From NCBI GenBank assembly GCA_031761405.1, contig JASEVX010000011.1, positions 34,617,324-34,681,323 on the forward strand: DNA of 64,000 nt. The letters are read 5' to 3'. The notes under the pieces are model-generated. The model searched no databases. It was not told the origin of the DNA and worked only from the letters and a program-made list of their open reading frames with translations. The position numbers and the translations under genes were made by a program. This DNA comes from Serripes groenlandicus. Taxonomy: Eukaryota; Mollusca; Bivalvia; Cardiida; Cardiidae. Positions 45,303-55,991 of this stretch are shown piece after piece. The first letter of the stretch is position 1. Each line of letters begins with the position of its first letter.

Positions 45303-46304
45303 CGTGTGGTCACATAGCCGTTAGTGGACGTAGCGATCCGTAGGGTAGATAACCGTGGGCAAGACGTGGTGTAAGTACCGTAAACTAGTTAAATTACGTT
45401 GAACTACGCTAAGGTACGGCAGAATGTGAGTGATGGGCCACAGAAGGGTACGGATAAGTACGTTAAAGTAATGTAAACCACTTTAGAGTAAGATAAACGA
45501 CGGGAAGTCTAACGTATCCCTTAACGTACTCAAGCGTACTCTAACGTACTCTAACGTTCAAGTACCGTCTGTGCTACGTCATGCTTCGTCATTCTACGTT
45601 AAAGTACGCTGTACTGCGGGTGTCAGTACGGGTCCCCATCACGGTAGACTAAGTTATAATATGTCCATAGTTGTTACGTTACAGCACGTTCAGATAACTA
45701 GGTTAAAGTACATATAGGTAAAGTAAAGAACAGATAACTAGGTTGAAGTACATATAGGTACAGTAAAGAACAGATTGGTAGGGCCATCACCTCATGGTCA
45801 GTCGAGCCCAGAATTTCCTAAAAGTTAACATGGGGTACGTTAGCACCACGGATGCTATTTTGCCTCTAATTTTTTACCGTACAGCTCTTTTGAAGAAGTT
45901 CAAAAATTAAATCGAAAATCACGGCTCCCTCAAGTTAATATCACGTTAGCATAAAGGCCAACTACGGTACGGTACGGATGCCGGTACGTTCAACTACCTT
46001 CAACTACATTCAACTACGTTCATCTACGTTAGCCTCCGCTACGTTCATCTACGTTAGCCTCCACTACGTGCATCTACGTTAGCCTCCGCTACGTTCATCT
46101 ACGTTAGCCTCCACTACGTGCATCTACGTTAGCCTCCACTACGTTCAACTACGTTAGCCTCCACTTCGTTCAACTACGTTAGCCTCCACTACATGCATCT
46201 ACGTTAGCCTCCACTACGTTCATCTACGTTAGCCTCCACTACGTTCAGCTACGTTAGTCTCCACTACGTTCAACTACGTCCTCTAACGGCTATGTGACCA
46301 CACC
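45303..46304. mobile_element. Harbinger-type MITE with TACG-word interior
   Basis: A 1-kb element whose termini are inverted: GTGTGGTCACATAGCCGTTA at the left and its complement at 46,275-46,303, 29 of 30 bases matching. TAA stands immediately outside both ends (45,300-45,302 and 46,305-46,307), the 3-bp duplication expected of PIF/Harbinger. The interior is made of TACG words, ending in about 13 repeats of CTACGTTAGCCTCCACTACG-like text. The left 180 bp match the islands in units 1 and 2, which adjoin Harbinger transposase relics. Confidence 0.8.
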
Positions 46305-46307
46305 TAA

Positions 46308-47219
46308 ATTTAGAGTCGTATGCTGCAGACGTGACAACATGCATAGATCTTTTTGTGAGAAAATAGTATTGGGAGCAACCCTTTTACAAATATAGATCTT
46401 TATTGACGCCTCTTTAGCAGACGACTTTTCAAAACGTTGTGACAAAAGGAGAAATTGCTCATGATGTGCAATTTCTCCTTTTACCACAATGTTTTCAACC
46501 ATATTCGCATACTTTTATTTACACATTTTTGCCAAAATGTTTTCTATGTCGTCTGTTGAAGATGTTTTGTATGTGGGAAAGGAATGACCAGTACAAAAAG
46601 GAACAGTATATATCAATACAATGGCAAACAATGTTGTACACTTGTACCGATCAGGATATCTAAAGTGTAACAAATTAGAGCAGACCAACTGAACACTTAT
46701 AGATCCTTTCCCACATGCAGACGGATTTTGACTTTTGAAAACATCATGGCAAAAGAAGTTCATAATGAACAAGCATCCCCTTTTCAACAAAGTTGTTAAC
46801 TTCAATCAATAATTTTCTTCCAATTCATTAATAGAGACATTTAAAAAAAAGTCCTTGTATCTTACAGTATAATACTTTAAGCCTTCTAATAAATATTTGT
46901 TGTATCTGGGAATGGGTTAAACGTTAATTAAAATTACAAAAAAAGGACCCGTTCATTATTTGTCATAGATCGAAGTTCAAGTACGTTGACAGATACCTCT
47001 TTGCATGATACAGACGACTTTTGATGCGTCTTCAGCAGACGACTTTGGAAAACATTGTGGCAGAAGGGGAAATTGCTAAATTTCTTCTTTTGCAACAATG
47101 TTTCAACTCTATTCAATAATTATACTTTCATTTAAGAAAATGTTCCATATTTTTGCTTAAATGTTTTCGAAGTTATATGTTGGTAAGGGTTCAGAAAGTT
47201 TGAAGATGAAAGACCAAGT
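46308..47219. other. Non-coding with MITE remnants
   Basis: A degenerate TTAA-family palindrome spans about 46,318-46,583 (AAAGGAGAAATTGCTCATGA and complement). 46,640-47,220 follows unit 1 at 6,570-7,035, so this is still unit 3. A small palindrome lies at 47,035-47,105. Confidence 0.55.
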
Positions 47220-47477
47220 GAGCCGTCCTGTGAGAAAACCAACATTATGGCCTCCGCGTAATATATCAATCCAGATCAGCCTGCACAGTCCGTGCAGACT
47301 GATCCGGGCCGACACATTTCGTCTCAGGGGGATAGAGTAATGATTCCTGAAAAAGAAAATCCACAGGAGAAGAAAAGTGTCTATCCGGGTAAGCACGCGC
47401 AGCATGCTTAGGCTGATCCGGGTCAATACTTTACGCAGAGTCCACAATGTTGTTGTTTTTTCCACGCGAGACGGCTC
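47220..47477. mobile_element. MITE with GAGCCGTC inverted termini
   Basis: From GAGCCGTCCTGTGAGAAAAC to CACGCGAGACGGCTC. It lies exactly where unit 1 similarity ends. Confidence 0.75.
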
Positions 47478-47640
47478 TTTAATCGTAATTAAATGTGACA
47501 AAACGTGTTTAAAAGCGACAAAACGTGAACTGGAAATTTCTCCACAACGTACTACAACGTGGCAACAACGTGGTGAGAAAGTGGTACAACGTAGTATAAC
47601 GTAGCAAAAAGTAACAGAACGTAAACTTAGCGCGTCCCTC
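47478..47640. repeat. AACGT-word island
   Basis: Irregular repetition of ACAACGTGG, ACAAAACGTG and TAACGTAGC words just upstream of a Harbinger transposase fragment. A similar island follows that transposase at 51,840-52,090, so these are probably the subterminal regions of one Harbinger element. Confidence 0.45.
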
Positions 47641-47674
47641 CGGTTGATACGTCTTGTTGCGTTTGTAGACACAA

Positions 47675-50600
47675 CCAGACCCTCTACCGCATGATGACAG
47701 GGACAGCCCCTACTACATCATTACTGGTGAAGCATTCGCCATCAAAACCTGGCTGATGAAACCTTTCTCAATGCGGCACATGAACCATGAAGAGAGAAAC
47801 TTCAACTATCGACTGGGGGTGTGGTGGGAAATGCATTTTGTATACTGGCCAAACGCTTCAGATGTCTGCTCACCACGTTGAAGCAGTCCATCGTCCTCGC
47901 CTGTATTTGCCCGCACAACATCATGAGGGTCCGCTACACACACGAGCAGAATGGTATTGTTGACGAGGAGGGCAATAACCACCAGGTCATTCCGGGTACC
48001 TTGCGACAAGGAGGGCAATAACCACCAGGTCATTCCGGGTACCTTGCGACAAGGAGGGCAATAACCACCAGGTCATTCCGGGTACCTTGCGACGAGGAGG
48101 GCAATAACCACCAGGTCATTCCGGGTACCTTGCGACGAGGAGTGCAATAACCACCAGGTCATTCCGGGTACCTTGCGACAAGGAGGGCAATAACCACCAG
48201 GTCATTACGGGTACCTTGCGACGAGTAGGGCTATAACCACCAGGTCATTCCGGGTACCTTGCGACAAGGAGGGCAATAACCACCAGGTCATTCCGGGTAC
48301 CTTGCGACAAGGAGGGCAATAACCACCAGGTCATTCCGGGTACCTTGCGACGAGGAGGGCAATAACCACCAGGTCATTCCGGGTACCTTGCGACAAGGAG
48401 GGCAATAACCACCAGGTCATTCCGGGTACCTTGCGACAAGGAGGGCAATAACCACTAGGTCATTCCGGGTACCTTGCGACAAGGAGGGCAATAACCACCA
48501 GGTCATTCCGGGTCCCTTGCGACGAGGAGGGCAATAACCACCAGGTCATTCCGGGTACCTTGCGACGAGGAGGGCAATAACCACCAGGTCATTCCGGGTA
48601 CCTTGCGACGAGGAGGGCAATAACCACCAGGTCATTCCGGGTACCTTGCGACAAGGAGGGCAATAACCACCAGGTCATTCCGGGTACCTTGCGACGAGGA
48701 GGGCAATAACCACCAGGTCATTCCGGGTACCTTGCGACGAGGAGGGCAATAACCACCAGGTCATTCCGGGTACCTTGCGACGAGGAGTGCAATAACCACC
48801 AGGTCATTCCGGGTACCTTGCGACAAGGAGGGCAATAACCACCAGGTCATTACGGGTACCTTGCGACGAGTAGGGCTATAACCACCAGGTCATTCCGGGT
48901 ACCTTGCGACAAGGAGGGCAATAACCACCAGGTCATTCCGGGTCCCTTGCGACAAGGAGGGCAATAACCACCAGGTCATTCCGGGTACCTTGCGACGAGG
49001 AGGGCAATAACCACCAGGTCATTCCGGGTACCTTGCGACAAGGAGGGCAATAACCACCAGGTCATTCCGGGTCCCTTGCGACAAGGAGGGCAGTAACAAC
49101 CAGGTCATTCCGGGTCCCTTGCGACAAGGAGGGCAATAACCACCAGGTCATTCCGGGTACCTTGCGACGAGGAGGGCAATAACCACCAGGTCATTCCGGG
49201 TCCCTTGCGACGAGGAGGGCAATAACCACCAGGTCATTTCGGGTACCTCGCGACAAGGAGGGCAATAACCACCAGGTCATTCCGGGTACCTTGCGACAAG
49301 AAGGGCAATAACCACCAGGTCATTCCGGGTCCCTTGCGACAAGGAGGGCAATAACCACCAGGTCATTCCGGGTACCTTGCGACGAGGAGGGCAATAACCA
49401 CCAGGCCATTCCGGGTACCTTGCGACGAGGAGTGCAATAACCACCAGGTCATACCGGGTACCTTGCGACGAGGAGAGCAATAACCACCAGGTCATTCCGG
49501 GTACCTTGCGACGAGGAGTGCAATAACCACCAGGTCATTCCGGGTCCCTTGCGACAAGGAGGGCAGTAACAACCAGGTCATTCCGGGTCCCTTGCGACGA
49601 GGAGGGCAATAACCACCAGGTCATTCCGGGTACCTTGCGACAAGGAGGGCAATAACCACCAGGTCATTCCGGGTACCTTGCGACAAGGAGGGCAGTAACA
49701 ACCAGGTCATTCCGGGTACCTTGCGACAAGGAGGGCAATAACCACCAGGTCATTCCGGGTCCCTTGCGACAAGGAGGGCAGTAACAACCAGGTCATTCCG
49801 GGTCCCTTGCGACAAGGAGGGCAATAACCACCAGGTCATTCCGGGTACCTTGCGACGAGGAGGGCAATAACCACCAGGTCATTCCGGGTCCCTTGCGACG
49901 AGGAGGGCAATAACCACCAGGTCATTTCGGGTACCTCGCGACAAGGAGGGCAATAACCACCAGGTCATTCCGGGTACCTTGCGACAAGAAGGGCAATAAC
50001 CACCAGGTCATTCCGGGTCCCTTGCGACAAGGAGGGCAATAACCACCAGGTCATTCCGGGTACCTTGCGACGAGGAGGGCAATAACCACCAGGCCATTCC
50101 GGGTACCTTGCGACGAGGAGTGCAATAACCACCAGGTCATACCGGGTACCTTGCGACGAGGAGAGCAATAACCACCAGGTCATTCCGGGTACCTTGCGAC
50201 GAGGAGTGCAATAACCACCAGGTCATTCCGGGTACCTTGCGACGAGGAGGGCAATAACCACCAGGTCATTCCGGGTACCTTGCGACGAGGAGTGCAATAA
50301 CCACCAGGTCATTCCGGGTACCTTGCGACAAGGAGGGCAATAACCACCAGGTCATTACGGGTACCTTGCGACGAGTAGGGCTATAACCACCAGGTCATTC
50401 CGGGTACCTTGCGACGAGGAGGGCAATAACCACCAGGTCATTCCGGGTACCTTGCGACAAGAAGGGCAATAACCACCAGGTCATTCCGGGTACCTTGCGA
50501 CGAGGAGGGCAATAACCACCAGGTCATTCCGGGTACCGTGCGACAAGAAGGGCAATAACCACCAGGTCATTCCGGGTACCTTGCGATGAGGAGTGCAATA

Positions 50601-51780
50601 ACCACCAGGTCATTCCGGGTACCTTGCGACGAGGAGTGCAATAACCACCAGGTCATTCCGGGTACCTTGCGACGAGGAGGGCAATAACCACCAGGCCATT
50701 CCGGGTACCTTGCGACAAGGAGGGCAAAAACCACCAGGTCATTCCGGGTACCTTGCGACGAGGAGGGCAATAACCGTCCAGGTTATTCCGGTTCCCTTGC
50801 GACGAGGAGGCAATAACCACCAGGTCATTCCGGGTAACTTGCGACAAGGAGGGCAATAACCACCAGGTCATTACGGGTACCTTGCGACGAGTAGGGCAAT
50901 AACCACCAGGTCATTCCGGGTCCCTTGCGACGAGGAGGGCAATAACCACCAGGCCATTCCGGGTACCTTGCGACAAGGAGGGCAAAAACCACCAGGTCAT
51001 TCCGGGTACCTTGCGACGAGGAGGGCAATAACCGTCCAGGTTATTCCGGTTCCCTTGCGACGAGGAGGCAATAACCACCAGGTCATTCCGGGTACCTTGC
51101 GACAAGGAGGGCAATAACCACCAGGTCATTACGGGTACCTTGCGACGAGTAGGGCTATAACCACCAGGTCATTCCGGGTACCTTGCGACAAGGAGGGCAA
51201 TAACCACCAGGTCATTCCGGGTACCTTGCGACAAGGAGGGCAATAACCACCAGGTCATTCCGGGTACCTTGCGACAAGGAGGGCAATAACCACCAGGTAA
51301 TTCTGGGTACCTTGCGACAAGGAGGGCAATAACCACCAGGTTATTCCGGGTACCTTGCGACGAGGAGGGCAATAATTACCAGGTCATTCCGGGTACCTCG
51401 CGACGAGGAGGGCAATAACCACCAGGTCATTCCGGGTACCTTGCGACAAGAAGGGCAATAACCACCAGGTCATTCCGGGCCCCTTGCGACGAGGAGAGCA
51501 ATAACCACCAGGTCATTCCGGGTACCTTGCGACGAGGATTGCAATAACCACCAGGTCATTCCGGGTCCCTTGCGACGAGGAGGGCAATTAACACCAGGTC
51601 ATTCCGGGTACCTTGCGACAAGGAGCGAACTTGGACGACATGCAACAAGTGATATGAAGCAACGTCAACAATAGGGTGGCCAATGAGCAACGCCTCTACC
51701 TGAAGCACTACGTCACCTCACCAGCAGGCAGTTTGGCATGACAGGACTGCATTGAGATTTACCTCGCTCGGAAGTCAACT
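47675..51780 (+). pseudogene. Harbinger transposase C-terminus split by a satellite
   Basis: C-terminal half of a HARBI1-like transposase. In order: DSPYYIITGEAFAIKTWLMK (frame 2), then, after a frameshift near 47,815, GNAFCILAKRFRCLLTTLKQ and ACICPHNIMRVRYTHEQNG (frame 1), leading into DEEGNNHQVIPGTLRQG. There the 43-bp satellite begins. After the array the homology resumes exactly where it stopped: LRQGANLDDMQQVI, stop, then ANEQRLYLKHYVTSPAGSLA, the usual end of such proteins, with another stop before QD. The N-terminal and first catalytic parts are missing. It is inactive: frameshift, stops and a 3.6-kb array. Confidence 0.85.
47965..51619. repeat. 43-bp satellite array, about 85 copies, derived from transposase
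   Basis: The unit holds GAGGGCAATAACCACCAGGT, then CATTCCGGGTACCTTGCGAC (43 bp, with a GGTACC in most units). The span of 3,655 bp equals 85 units. The first unit is in frame with the transposase codons for EEGNNHQVIPGTLR, so the repeat came from that coding sequence. 43 is not a multiple of 3, so translation cycles through three frames. Variants (GAG/AAG start, GTACC/GTCCC, AGTGC, AGTAGGGCT) are arranged in higher-order blocks: 49,277-49,495 recurs at 49,965-50,183 (688 bp, 16 units) and 50,653-50,871 at 50,911-51,129 (258 bp, 6 units). Confidence 0.95.
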
Positions 51781-51839
51781 CAGTTATGATTTGTTTTAAA
51801 ATTAGGCCAGCCAGCGAGCTAGCCAGCCAGTGTGTGACG

Positions 51840-52090
51840 AGTTTTAACTGAACGTGGTTGCAGCGTGGCGGCAGCGAAGCATAACGAAACACAGCGTGGA
51901 ACAACGTGGCGACAACTAGGAGACGGTGTGGCGGCAGCGAGGCAAACCCCGACTTTAATATTCGTTGTCATCTGTCAATCGTGTCACAACGAGACTACAA
52001 CGAGGCGACGTGGCACCCGGCTGAAATGTCTAAATTTTGGGTATCAGAAACGCGGCACAACGGAACAGCCAAAACGTGACACTATGACTG
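51840..52090. repeat. AACGT/GCGTGG-word island
   Basis: Irregular words such as AACGTGG, CAGCGTGGCGGCAGCG, AACGAGAC and AAAACGTGAC. Paired with the island at 47,478-47,640 across the Harbinger transposase. Confidence 0.4.
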
Positions 52091-52205
52091 GGCCATTGCT
52101 CGTTCTGAGAAATGGCACCTAAATTTGCATTGTTTACAAAGGGGTTAAAATTACCCCATAGCCAGGGTTTTCAAAATAGGATTTTAGTTACAACCATTTC
52201 ACGCC
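52085..52205. mobile_element. Half copy of a palindromic MITE
   Basis: Matches the right half of the element at 57,629-57,880 (CATTGCTCGTTCTGAG, AATGGCACCTAAATTTGC, TTTCACGCCAAGCCCTCGA). Confidence 0.6.
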
Positions 52206-52384
52206 AAGCCCTCGATATATAGCAAAATACCGCATGAGGTAACGGAATAAAGCTGAACTCATACAAACTTCGAACAAGAGTGCCAGTGCCGCCACAATAT
52301 ACGCCGCCTCAAAATATAAAGATGAAGATTGGTCCTTTTAATTATTGCTTTTAACATGTCTTGTATACATAAGCTCAAAATGAA

Positions 52385-52560
52385 GTCTGTGAGACCAGTT
52401 AGCTTGGCTGGAAGAGACAGGGACCCGAGATCATGGTTGCCTGGGTAGTAGGTTCGATCCCTGCAGGGGCAGCCGGGTGTTTCCTTGAGCAAAACAGTTT
52501 ATCCACACTTGTTCAGAGTTGAAAGTCTTACTCTGCTTACCAGCCTAGCTGACTTTGGTA
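52385..52560 (+). mobile_element. tRNA-derived SINE (third family)
   Basis: CCAGTTAGCTTGGCTGG (box A-like) and GGTTCGATCCC (box B, about 52,451-52,461), followed by a TTTCCTTGAGCAAAACAG core typical of many animal SINEs. Confidence 0.6.
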
Positions 52561-53148
52561 TTAACTAAAACGCAGAGAAGCTCATATATACAAATAAAAC
52601 TGTATGCTCCTAAAATGGTGAATGTAAGTTCATATTTCAAATTTTCAATACCCCATAGCTCCATATGTGAATTTGTTTTGTTGTTTTTAACAACCTTTTT
52701 GACACTTTACCCAATGAAAACCATCAACCTTCAGCAGGGACTGTAATCCCTCCTAACATGTGTCCCTGAGTGGACTCAAACCAACTGTAGTAAGAGGCTC
52801 TGGGTTACGTCCGCTTATACCTATTCAGACACATAGCCCCACCCCCTCTATATGACAGAGGCACTAGTTTTGTGAATGGTAGTAAATAAGAACATTTTAT
52901 GTAGGCCAATTGATAACCTGCAGAAGGAAAAAGAAAGCTAGGATGGGTTAAACCAGCATGATTTATTTTTCTGATGAAAAATCAATAGCATGAATTAATA
53001 AGCACTTACAAAAATACAATCTGTCTTGTTACTGGTACTAAGAAATACTCATTATCTGCAACCTAAACGTCTGTCAACATCATGATGTACTCAGCGTCAG
53101 TCGTCTCTGCTAAACTGCCAGGACTGTACTGCCATCACTGTGTGTGCG

Positions 53149-54600
53149 TTACCCAGCTAGCCATATGGCTTTTTGTGGAGAATAGAAGACTTCTAATGTC
53201 CCACTACTAGCATCCTGTATGTCTGTAAAGATAAAGTCTATAGATGTGTCATCATCAGTGGTTGGTCCTTGTATAACTTGTCGCAGGCCGTGTTCATAGG
53301 TGTGGAGGTTCTCCAACTGTCTCTTCTCCGAACTAGGCTTGGTCCAGTCAACATTAAAGTCACCGATTATAACAGAATGGCTTTCGGTAGGTTTGCTGTT
53401 TAGTAGGTCTGTCAGTGTCGCCAGGAGGTGTTTCAGAGGAGTTTTGGATGGTTTATACAGGAAAACAAGGTGGATGTTTACATGAATAGGATGTGAAAAG
53501 TTCATGAGTGAAATCTCTACACTATGTGAGTTCATGCTTTGGGGATCGGGTGTCAAAAAGGGCTGTCTGGAATAAACGGCAATCCCATATGTCGGTCTGT
53601 ACATCCCCTGCTGAGCTGTAGAATCTTGCCTGTATGCATGATAGCCAATCGAGGTTGCTTGGTCACTATCTGATCCCATAAACGAGTTTCACAGAAGGTC
53701 AATATATTGAATGTGGAGAGTCTGAAATCTGCTCTGACATCGACAAGGTGACGGTTTAGAGAGTTGCTGTTGAAGAACAGTATCTTGTACTTATCAGTTA
53801 CACATATGGACTGTTGGTTGGACTCAGATCTCAGGCGAACCATCTCGTTTTGAACGTCTTTACTCACACTTATCTTGTCCTCTTGTAAATTAAGGATATG
53901 GAGTCCATTAAGTGATTTGGCCCGACTCAAAGCCACATAGTGCATGTGCTCTAACTTGCGTTTTGTTGTAAGATCTACCACAACTTCTGATAGGGTGTCT
54001 CCTTGGGCCCGATGGATGGTTTTTGCAGCAGCAGGTCGTAATGGAAATGGTGTCCTCTGCACCTGGGCTTCCCCTTTATAGCCTGCTGTAAACTGCCGGT
54101 TAGATGGACTAATTGGAGTCCAATTTCTAGAAACCTGTGTTTAGTACAAGTACTGGTTGTCCTTTCGACTTTGCCTACCCGTCTTCTCTTCAAGAGACTC
54201 CACCCACAGGATACCAGCTGCTTCAGCTGAAGAGGATTTTTCTTCAACTTACATGAAGCACCATTGGTAAGGCCATCCGCTGTGTTCAGATTTATTGTAA
54301 TAGCATACAGGAGTCCCTCAGCTAATTCCAAGGAATTGAGAAGTTGAACTGTATCTTTGGAGTTGTGGAAGGATTGGAGGATCTTTTCTCTAAGTTCTGG
54401 TTTAGCTGATCCAAGCACTCTGTCTGTTGCTGTAACAGACATCTTTGTGGAGCTTGTCCTGTTGTATACTGCTAGATTATGTGTAATAAACAAATGGGCT
54501 GCACTGTGTGGGTAATCCTTGTCTGTGGGTTTGGTGACTCGTGCCTGCAGACACTGGATGTCCTCTTCTGTTTGCCTTCCTTCTCTGAGACGGTGAAAAT
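53149..54600 (-). pseudogene. Helentron helicase-endonuclease fragment
   Basis: Minus-strand remnant of a Rep-helicase protein from a rolling-circle transposon. The PIF1-type helicase end is readable: RLREGRQTEEDIQCLQARVT, then KTIHRAQGDTLSEVVVDL and YVALSRAKSLNGLHIL (motifs V and VI). It is fused to an endonuclease/exonuclease/phosphatase domain: ILFFNSNSLN, FCETRLWD, YGIAVYSR, IIGDFNVDW, SIDFIFTDIQ. The final catalytic motif, normally SDHK, is SPQK. Two frameshifts divide it (near 54,000 and 53,650), and the Rep and first helicase motifs are missing above 54,600. The helicase-endonuclease fusion is characteristic of Helentrons. Inactive. Confidence 0.8.
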
Positions 54601-55007
54601 GCTATAGAGACCAAGTTTCGAAAGGCATAACTATTGCAAAAATTGCTGAACCGGACAATCCCTGCTTCATGCACATCTACTCATTATAGTAATGATATTG
54701 ACCAAGTTTTGAAAAGATTCAGTCAGAAACGTAGGAAGAGTTGCGTTCACAAGGCTGCAATATCAATCACCTACAGAGACTAAGTTACACGGGACATAAA
54801 TCTTGCAAATATCAATGAACCGGAAAATCGCCGCTTCATGCACATCTACACATTATAGTTATGACATTGACCAAGTTTTGAAAAGATACGGTCAGAAACG
54901 TAGGAGGAGTTGCGTTCACAAGAAATGGACGTATGGACGTACGGACGGACGGACAGACGGAGAAGATGACGCCAATATACGACCGCCTCTGGCGGCGTAT
55001 AAAAATA

Positions 55008-55490
55008 AATAAACTGAGGATTCATTTTCATAAACATTTTAATATATATATTCACTGTTTATTATTTACACAGTAACTACTCTAAAAGTACACATAAGAA
55101 AACAAAACAATATATACTCTCAAGCAAACAAGTATAACGTTAACACAAACATCTTAGCCGTCCCGCGAGAGACCCAACATCATGGCCTCTGCGTAATGTA
55201 TCGATCTAGATCAGCCTTCACAGTCCGATCCGGACCGACACATTCCGTCTCAGGAGGATAGAGGTATAGAGTAATGATTCCTGCAATAGAAAATCAAAAG
55301 GAGGCGAAAAGTGTCTGTCTTGGTTAGCATGTGCGGCATGCTTATGCTGATCCGGGTCGATACTTTACGCAGTCAACACTGTTGGTTTTTATCGCGGGAC
55401 GGCTCATCTAAGCTGTGGACATGTACATACGTAACTTGAAAAACTTTTGAGGAAAATCAATGTGAAAAGGCAGACACTTAGTAGACGCAA
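55008..55490. repeat. Last remnants of unit 3 with an inserted MITE
   Basis: 55,008-55,152 and 55,410-55,490 follow unit 1 at 9,155-9,300 and 9,320-9,405 (ATAAACTGAGGATTCA, AGTAGACGCAAGTT). Between them is a GAGCCGTC MITE (55,155-55,405). No similarity to the units is seen further right. Confidence 0.75.
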
Positions 55491-55761
55491 GTTGACCACT
55501 TGACAACGGCTGATTCCCCCGGAAAACTGTTACAACATGACTTATAACCAGGAAGTGCACAGATGTGTATTGCTCGGTTCTGTATAAGAAGTAGGGGGCT
55601 TAGCCAGGAATTGATGCCATGCACCAACTCAAGAGAAGTGCAGGGACTTCGCTCCTGAGATTGACAAAATAGTTTCATTAACTGAACAAGAAGTGACATT
55701 TTCATAACATTGTCCTGGATCCGATGTAAATAATTCCTTTTGATATAAATATATATATATT

Positions 55762-55991
55762 TTAACCCTTTCCCTCATACGACAATTCTGCAGCAGACGA
55801 CTTTGACCGTATTTTGTCAAAACATAGAAAATCTCCATAATTGAATGGATAACCTATGACAAAAAGTGGAAAACATTGTGGCAAAAGGAGAAATTGCATG
55901 TTTTGTGCAATTTCTTCTTTTGTAACTATGTTTTCAAAAAGACGTCTGCTGCAGAGGCGTCTGAAAGCGTCTATATGAGGGAAAGGGTTAA
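55762..55991. mobile_element. Palindromic MITE, TTAA-flanked
   Basis: A 230-bp copy with both TTAA ends, CCCTTTCCCTCATAC at the left and GAGGGAAAGGG at the right, and hairpin ACATTGTGGCAAAAGGAG. Confidence 0.85.

Larger units (their letters stand above)
52272..55007. mobile_element. 2.7-kb insertion carrying a Helentron fragment
   Basis: Unit 2 reads GAACTCATACACACTTT directly into AAACAATAAACTGAGG (about 24,310-24,345); unit 3 is interrupted there. Near the left end stands CACAATATACGCCGCCTC. The right end has GCCAATATACGACCGCCTCTGGCGGCGTATA, a hairpin next to GGACGGACGGACAGACGG. Two tandem pieces of ~120 bp (54,600-54,760 and 54,780-54,920) precede the right end. The block holds a SINE and a broken helicase-endonuclease. 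A Helentron-derived insertion is the simplest reading; the exact termini are inference. Confidence 0.5.

Noticed and set aside
45303..46304. Telomere-like or regulatory CpG array
   Set aside because: Inverted ends and TAA duplication show it is a transposable element.
49277..49495. Minus-strand ORFs rich in Trp/Leu across the 43-bp satellite
   Set aside because: They arise because a 43-bp period gives a 129-bp reading cycle; several near-identical ORFs recur at array spacing and no domain is present.
47965..51619. CRISPR-like array
   Set aside because: Units are contiguous with no unique spacers, and the unit is a transposase coding fragment; it is a satellite.
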